Below are positions 58,873-64,000 of a DNA stretch of 64,000 bases, piece after piece. The notes below the pieces were generated by a model. That model saw nothing but the letters and a program-made list of their open reading frames with translations, did no database searches and had not been told where the DNA came from. Origin of the DNA: Plotosus lineatus (taxonomy: Eukaryota > Chordata > Actinopteri > Siluriformes > Plotosidae); NCBI GenBank assembly GCA_024760905.1, contig CM045733.1:15750001-15814000 (forward strand), written 5' to 3'. Position 1 is the first letter of the stretch. Each line of letters starts with the position of its first letter. A program made the position numbers and the translations under genes.

Positions 58873-58929
58873 ATGGCATAGACACAAACATTTATACAGT
58901 ATTGAATTAACATCATAGATGTCATACAT

Positions 58930-59258
58930 AGGGCAGTGTTGGCCTAGGGGTTATAGGGCGCTGGATCGCTGATCCTAGGCTTGGGGGTTCGAGTCCCACT
59001 CTCCACACGGTTGTCACTGTTTCCCCAGTGCAGATAACTGGGTTATCAAAGGCCGGCCATGTCTCTCACTGTCCATGGGGAGAGGCTGTAAAAGAACCAT
59101 TGCTGACTTTCGACAAGAGTAGCTGCAAAGCCGTCAGCGTGTTTCCGCCCCGGGATGTCCAGGGTGTACTCTGCCCTCACCCAGAGTCGGCTGGGATGGG
59201 TGCCAGCCTCCCCGCGACCCTAATTAGAATTAAGCGGTTACAGAAAACAATGAACTGA
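58930..59258 (+). repeat. SINE family A, full copy
   Basis: GGGCAGTGTTGGCCTAGGGG head, GGCTTGGGGGTTCGAGTCCC B box, body and tail to GTTACAGAAAACAATGAACT. Confidence 0.85.
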
Positions 59259-59933
59259 TATCAAACATTTATTTATGAGCTGTTTTGAGTCAAAGTCGTC
59301 AATAAAATTATATCAAAGTGAAACATTTACTTGCAAAATCCTATGAATATACATACAGTATCACATTCTATAAACTAGTGGGACTTTAGGCTAGTACGAG
59401 AGTTTATCTGTAAAAGTACCATGCTAATAATTCACTGCAGCTAGTGAGAAATATATGCATGTAATCCCATGCAAAACGTCATACCAGAAATAATCTGTGT
59501 TCAGGATTCAACCAAGTATTCTAGCGATAGAAGGCATTAACATCATCCACTGAGTCACCGTGCTGCCTGTTTATGAGGTTGTTCCTATCGATTACATTCT
59601 AATGAAACTGAAGTGGATGCACTGTAACACCATCAGAGTTTTATGTTTATGTATATTTATGCATGATCTCTCATTTGCTGTCATTACTGCCTGTAAACAC
59701 CCTCACAGACTGATATAGAACGAGACACTGTACCCATTTGGATAAAAACATAATTAAGACTCCAATCCCACAGTTGACGACTACCACTTGATTAGCTTTT
59801 GACAGTGAAATAAAACACATGAACATTTATAACACAATCACAAATTGGATTATATCAATCATGCACATCTTAATTACTTGATTACTGGATACCAAACAGA
59901 TTCCCCTAATGCTCTGCAGGGTATCATAACATT
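59259..59933. other. Unique AT-rich DNA
   Basis: Nothing recognised. Confidence 0.5.
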
Positions 59934-60275
59934 CATTAATTCAGTTTCTGAACCGTTTAATCCTAATTAGGGTCACGGGGGGGCTGGTGCCTATATCAGC
60001 CGACTCTGGGTGAGGGTAGAGTGCACCCTGGACAGCTCGCCAGGCCATCGCAGGGCAGAAACATGCTAACGGCTATGCAGCTACTCTTGTCAAAAGACAG
60101 CAATGGTTCTTTTACATGAACCTCACACCATAGACAGTGACAGACAGAGCCGGACTTTGATAACCCAGTTAGCTGCACTGGGGGGGGCAGCAATGACAAC
60201 AGTTGACAGTGGGGCTTGAACCCCCAACCTTTGGATCGGTAATCCTACCTTACCACCAGGCCAGCACTGCCCGTG
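59934..60275 (-). repeat. SINE family A, reverse, with TSD
   Basis: 10-bp TSD TCATAACATT (59924-59933 and 60276-60285). Full length from tail to head (TACCACCAGGCCAGCACTGC). Confidence 0.88.
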
Positions 60276-60285
60276 TCATAACATT

Positions 60286-61990
60286 TGTTGAGTAAATAAA
60301 CAACTTGAGATTTCTTTTTTTATCTGTTACAGTACTGACCCTTTTCTACTTCAGTAGAATCAAGACACCTTCCTGACTTTTATGAACCCGTGGTTAAGGA
60401 TATTTATGTTCCTATATAACACTCGGCTTGATAATTTGGTTATACTAAGTGTTCAAAGGACAACTCCAATAAACAGTTTGGTCCGAAGTCTATTACACCC
60501 AAACTATTTTAAATATATTTACAATATTCACAATGACTGGGGATTTAGCTCAGTTGGTAGAGCGTCCGCTTTATCCTCCGAAAGGTCGGAGTTCAAATCT
60601 GGCCGCGTCATACCATGAGACGTTAAAATCTGGGAGTTGTTGCTTCCTACTTGGCGCTCAGCATCAAAAAGCTAGAACAACGCCACAGCTGGTGCCGTAC
60701 AGTGGCGACGGGTACCCGGAGCGCAGGGAACGGTGGGGTCTCATGCGCATTGAGCATATGTGTGTATGAAATTGCGCTATATAAGCATCCACAATAATAA
60801 TAATAAACAAAGGCTGATTTCAAAGGTAAATGAGATGATAATTGAACTACTTTCTAATTAGGAATGCCGCATTAACATAGTCGCCAAATATAGTAAACGA
60901 ACAAAGTTGATGATATATCGTGCAATCAAATGTCTCACAACTTAGACTAACAGGTGATTTTCAAAAGATGACTCTACGACGCTCCAATTCAGTTTCTATG
61001 GTTAGACGAACGAGTCACACAAAATGGGTCAAAACTTTTGACACATGGAACGGCACCCAAGAGCTTACAAGTGACAATCTAACATACCTCAGTAATTTCT
61101 AAGGACAACAACACACTAATAGATGTCTCTTGTCTGCCGTGCTAAATCTTCCTCGAATGAATACACCTCTAAGGATTACTATAATTCCAAAGTAGGAGTT
61201 GACGAATTCAATTAATAAGAGATATAGAGAAAAAAATGGCCTATACTGCTAAACACCACTATGAGAAAATGGCGGTAAACGGTACTTAACCCACTTAATT
61301 TATGTCAATGAAATCTGTTTTCAGACATACACCATCCTGGAATTTCAAAATCTCCACAAAAAGAACAAAGTCCTTTTCACCGATCAGTCAGTAGGTCACA
61401 GTCGGTTCATCAGCGTAGAACAACGATAACACATTCCAGTCCCAGTCTTCTATTCTTTGCGCCGAAAGGTTAAGGAAACACCGAACTTCACAAGTCTTCA
61501 GTGTACCGTCTCGCCAGGCCGGTAGCAGATCTAGCTAGCACATCCTGACAGTATGAGTTATAGTCCTACAGTCCAGTCCAGCGAGCCCAGCAAGCGCTGC
61601 GCTGAAGAGCGCTTACGCTTAAATAGTGTCAGAGGGGATGTCACTGAAAACACCCCACGTGATCTAGCTCTGAAATTTTCATGAACGAGGTGAATTTGTG
61701 TTTTCTCGAATACCAGTAAACTAGCATAGCACAATAACTACAGGTCGTAGCGGCATAAACTATACTGTACATCAAAATAAATCTGACGACCTAAAGAACA
61801 CAATGCTGTCAATTATATTAACTGAAAACGTCACAACGAAGCATGAAAATTACAAGAACATGGCGAGACCGCTCAAAATTAGTGTTTCATGGACTTTGGG
61901 AATTCATCCTGATGCCAGAAATTATTCAGTGGGTCTAGACTAAGTCAAGTTAGTTAGTACGGATCATAAGCTAACTGCTGATATATGATT
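60286..61990. other. Repeat-free, CpG-richer block of unknown origin
   Basis: Lacks the window's usual SINEs, Tigger-like ends and microsatellites. CpG is frequent (GCGCCGAAAGG, TACCGTCTCGCCAGGCCGGT, GACGACC, GGTCGTAGCGGC) in non-coding DNA. The longest ORFs are about 60-80 codons and unlike any protein I know. It ends abruptly at about 61990 in a truncated Tigger-like element. Contains an unusual SINE (60539-60808). Confidence 0.5.
60539..60808 (+). repeat. tRNA-derived SINE of a different type
   Basis: Head GGGGATTTAGCTCAGTTGGT has a near-perfect A box; GGTCGGAGTTCAAATCTGG is the B box. The body has GAGACGTTAAAATCTGGGAG and TTGGCGCTCAGCATC, like central domains I know from invertebrate SINEs; the tail ATTGCGCTATATAAGCATCC ends in (AAT)n. 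The only copy in the window. Confidence 0.65.
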
Positions 61991-61992
61991 TC

Positions 61993-62369
61993 AAACAAAT
62001 CTACTTACATTTTTATGTGAGGTGTGCATCTGTGTGCATGCACGCGCATCTGGATGTGTGTGTGCAGTGGTACCTCACCTTACGAAATTAATCTGTTCCA
62101 TAAGTGATTTCGTAACCTGGATTTTTCGTAAGTTGAACCGCATTTTACACATAAAAGGCCTGATTCGTTCCAAGGCCCCCAATACTACCCCCTAAACCCT
62201 TTTAAAATTATAAGAGTGCTGTATACCTTTTAAGGCCTCCTTCTGCTTCAATATCGTGCTGATGGTAGACGGGTCTACTATGGCCATATTTCTTTGCGAT
62301 ATCACTCAACCACATGCCACAAGCCCGCTTCTTTTCACTTGCACCTGGAATCACACGCGCATGGTGTGC

Positions 62370-62446
<77 letters not shown>

Positions 62447-63014
62447 CGCATGTGTGTGTGCGCGCGTGTGTTGACCATGTCTTCTTAGCAGAGTTATAAT
62501 CCTACAAATATTTATGCAAGGTTAAAAGCCTGAGCCAAAAAAAATAAAGTTGCAATGAGCACACTCGAACAACTCACGAAACAACAGTAACTCTGTCCTT
62601 TACACGAAAAGCATCACGGGTATTATGATGATGCAGCTCCATAATAGCCAATGGGAAGGAGCTGCGTCATCCCTCCTAGCCAATGGGAGGCCAGCGGGGC
62701 GGGATGTTGGGAGATAGCCAATGGGAGACCAGCGGGGCGGGATGTTGGGAGATAGCCAATGGGAGAGCAACTTGCGCATTGTTTGAATTTTTGAGATGGC
62801 ACTTTCGTAAGGTGAATTTGTTTCGTATCCAGAGATGGAAATTTTAGGTAAATGCATTTCGTAAAATGGATTTTTTGTTTGTTGGGACTTTTGTAAGGTG
62901 AGGTACCACTGTATTTATATTTTATTTACATCATATGCATTAATTTTGAATGTTTAATTGTTATTATAAGGAGAATCTCAGTCCCAATTAACCGCGGAAA
63001 GTGAGGGATCCCTG
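61993..63014 (-). mobile_element. GGGATCCCT Tigger-like element, truncated, split by another Tigger-like element
   Basis: Reverse copy: begins inside the body (CTACTTACATTTTTATGTGA) and ends AACCGCGGAAAGTGAGGGAT then CCCTG before TA. The nested element 62065-62911 divides it. The outer left end is lost at the junction with the 60.3-62.0 kb block. Confidence 0.8.
62065..62911 (+). mobile_element. CAGTGGTACCTCACC Tigger-like element, complete, nested
   Basis: CAGTGGTACCTCACCTTACG to TTGTAAGGTGAGGTACCACTG, inverted ends, 847 bp. Followed by TA on the right, TG on the left (worn). Contains a (TG)n run (62371-62471) and repeated AGCCAATGGGAG units (62647-62766). Minus-strand fragments such as VIPGASEKKRACGMWLSDIA, KKYG may be transposase relics. 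Confidence 0.85.
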
Positions 63015-63015
63015 T

Positions 63016-63914
63016 AATAGGAAGCTGTACTGTATGCAAGTGATATCTGGAAAAACTATGAATAACTTACTGGGCTGCCTAAACAGCAACATAAAGAAAT
63101 GCTACGAATAAACTATGTATTAGGCACCCAACCCACTGCAGCAGGGGACAAAGAAACCAGATGAACGAGGTGATTCCCAAAGCATTTCCGAACCCATGTG
63201 GTTAAATCAACTGGAGCTGAAGAAGAGTTCTTGATGTGGTATCTTCTGAAGGATCAGAGATCACTCCTTTCTCTTTGCTCACAGAACTTCCTTGAATTTT
63301 TTGATGATATTATACATCACAGAGGGTGAAAAAAAAAAAAACTAAATCGCTTCCTAGTTTCCTTTGAGGAACACTTCAATAATTTTGCAATGCATTCGTT
63401 AACAAACTCGAGCTCCTCAGCCCATGATTACAGTCACCTGTTAACCTCTCCTGCTTCAAATCACATCATTATTTCAATCTTTTACTCACCTTATGTCGCC
63501 AATCAAAGGTGTATTACATACAAAAATGCCCTTGCAAAGCCCAGGAATGCAGGACCCTCTTGCTGCACTGTTCCACCCTGTGATTAGCGCTGCAGACATC
63601 AATTCAAGCTACAAAGTCACATGGGTCAGGACAGCTAACATTTAATGTGCCCGTAAAGAGCTGACAAAAATGTTTCAGACTTCAGTCACTCAGCAGGGCT
63701 CAATGCAAGCAATGCTTTTTAGAATAATAACATAATTTGACAATTTCAACATTAAGTAATAAACGCAGCATGAAGAGCACTGAAGTGTTGTTACTCAACC
63801 ATTCATAGCTATAGATTTGTGTTTATATGAGAAAAATATCAAGGGAAAATGTCACTGTGAGAAAATATTCTCCAGGAGTATAACTCTCATTGCAAGAATT
63901 AACTTTCACTGATT
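63016..63914. other. Unique DNA
   Basis: No gene or repeat recognised apart from a short A run near 63330. Confidence 0.5.
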
Positions 63915-64000
63915 GGTGGATCCCAAAGGTCCGGGGGTTCAATCCCCACCATTACCAAGTTGTCACTGCTGTCCCCACAGTGCAGATAACTGGGTTATCA
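63915..64000 (+). repeat. SINE family A, cut by the window edge
   Basis: GGTGGATCCCAAAGGTCCGG, B box GGGGGTTCAATCCCCACC, then GTGCAGATAACTGGGTTATC at the edge. Confidence 0.75.

Noticed and set aside
60539..60612. A genuine tRNA gene
   Set aside because: D-arm and T-arm look good, but the 5' GGGGATT finds no complementary acceptor strand and the anticodon stem is poor; it continues into a SINE body.

Overview
This window looks like nuclear DNA of a teleost fish. The evidence is a vertebrate clock gene with canonical exon-intron structure, a muscle troponin T, many CA/TA microsatellites, and a dense load of fish-type mobile elements (tRNA-derived SINEs, an RTE-clade LINE, L2- and L1-like LINE fragments, Tc1, hAT and many TA-flanked pogo/Tigger-like elements). 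No prokaryotic, phage or CRISPR feature is present. The species cannot be fixed from the sequence.

Genes. (1) Positions 1-423, minus strand: the first 141 codons of a troponin T read with no intron and run off the window edge; a TATA box lies 135 bp upstream. (2) Positions 11112-34285, minus strand: a complete cryptochrome 1 gene (cry1). I assembled 13 coding exons by splice signals, reading phase and resemblance to vertebrate CRY1; together they give one open frame of 625 codons plus a stop. Exons 1-9 encode the photolyase-homology region and the PER/CLOCK-binding helices. Exons 10-13 encode a variable C-terminal tail. Upstream of the start codon are an exact D-box (34797-34804), an exact E-box (35023-35028) and an E-prime box (35084-35089). 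Intron 1 holds an exact CRE and E-box 2 bp apart (33648-33663). This is the set of elements expected of a light- and clock-driven cry1.

Mobile DNA by region. 1-9 kb: Tigger-like copies with nested SINEs, and a broken L2-like LINE. 9-35 kb: cry1, with a Tc1 element and several element ends in intron 7, and a MITE, a transposon coding fragment, a hAT and nested Tigger-like elements in intron 1. 35.6-37.5 kb: a 5'-truncated RTE element with target-site duplication (TSD). 38.8-42.6 kb: a fold-back Tigger-like element, then a hAT whose BED zinc finger is split by a 165-bp insertion. 43-47 kb: SINEs and long microsatellites. 47.3-50.5 kb: a full-length RTE LINE with a 15-bp TSD, one reading frame and four internal stops. 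52.7-55.4 kb: one L1-like ORF2 cut into three pieces by later insertions. 55.4-57.5 kb: a TA-flanked element containing a SINE, a perfect 66-bp inverted repeat and a sequence that folds as a hammerhead ribozyme, followed by a hAT copy with a perfect 93-bp palindrome. 58-60.3 kb: an L1 ORF1 fragment and SINEs. 60.3-62.0 kb: a stretch with more CpG and none of the local repeat families, carrying a different kind of SINE. 62-64 kb: Tigger-like elements nested in each other and unique DNA.

The strongest leads for follow-up are the hammerhead motif at 56053-56107, the modular phase-1 exons of the cry1 tail, the cry1 promoter elements, the SINE families that share heads and swap tails, and the odd block at 60.3-62.0 kb. 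All coordinates of repeats were set by eye and most borders are good to a few bases only where a TSD is quoted.
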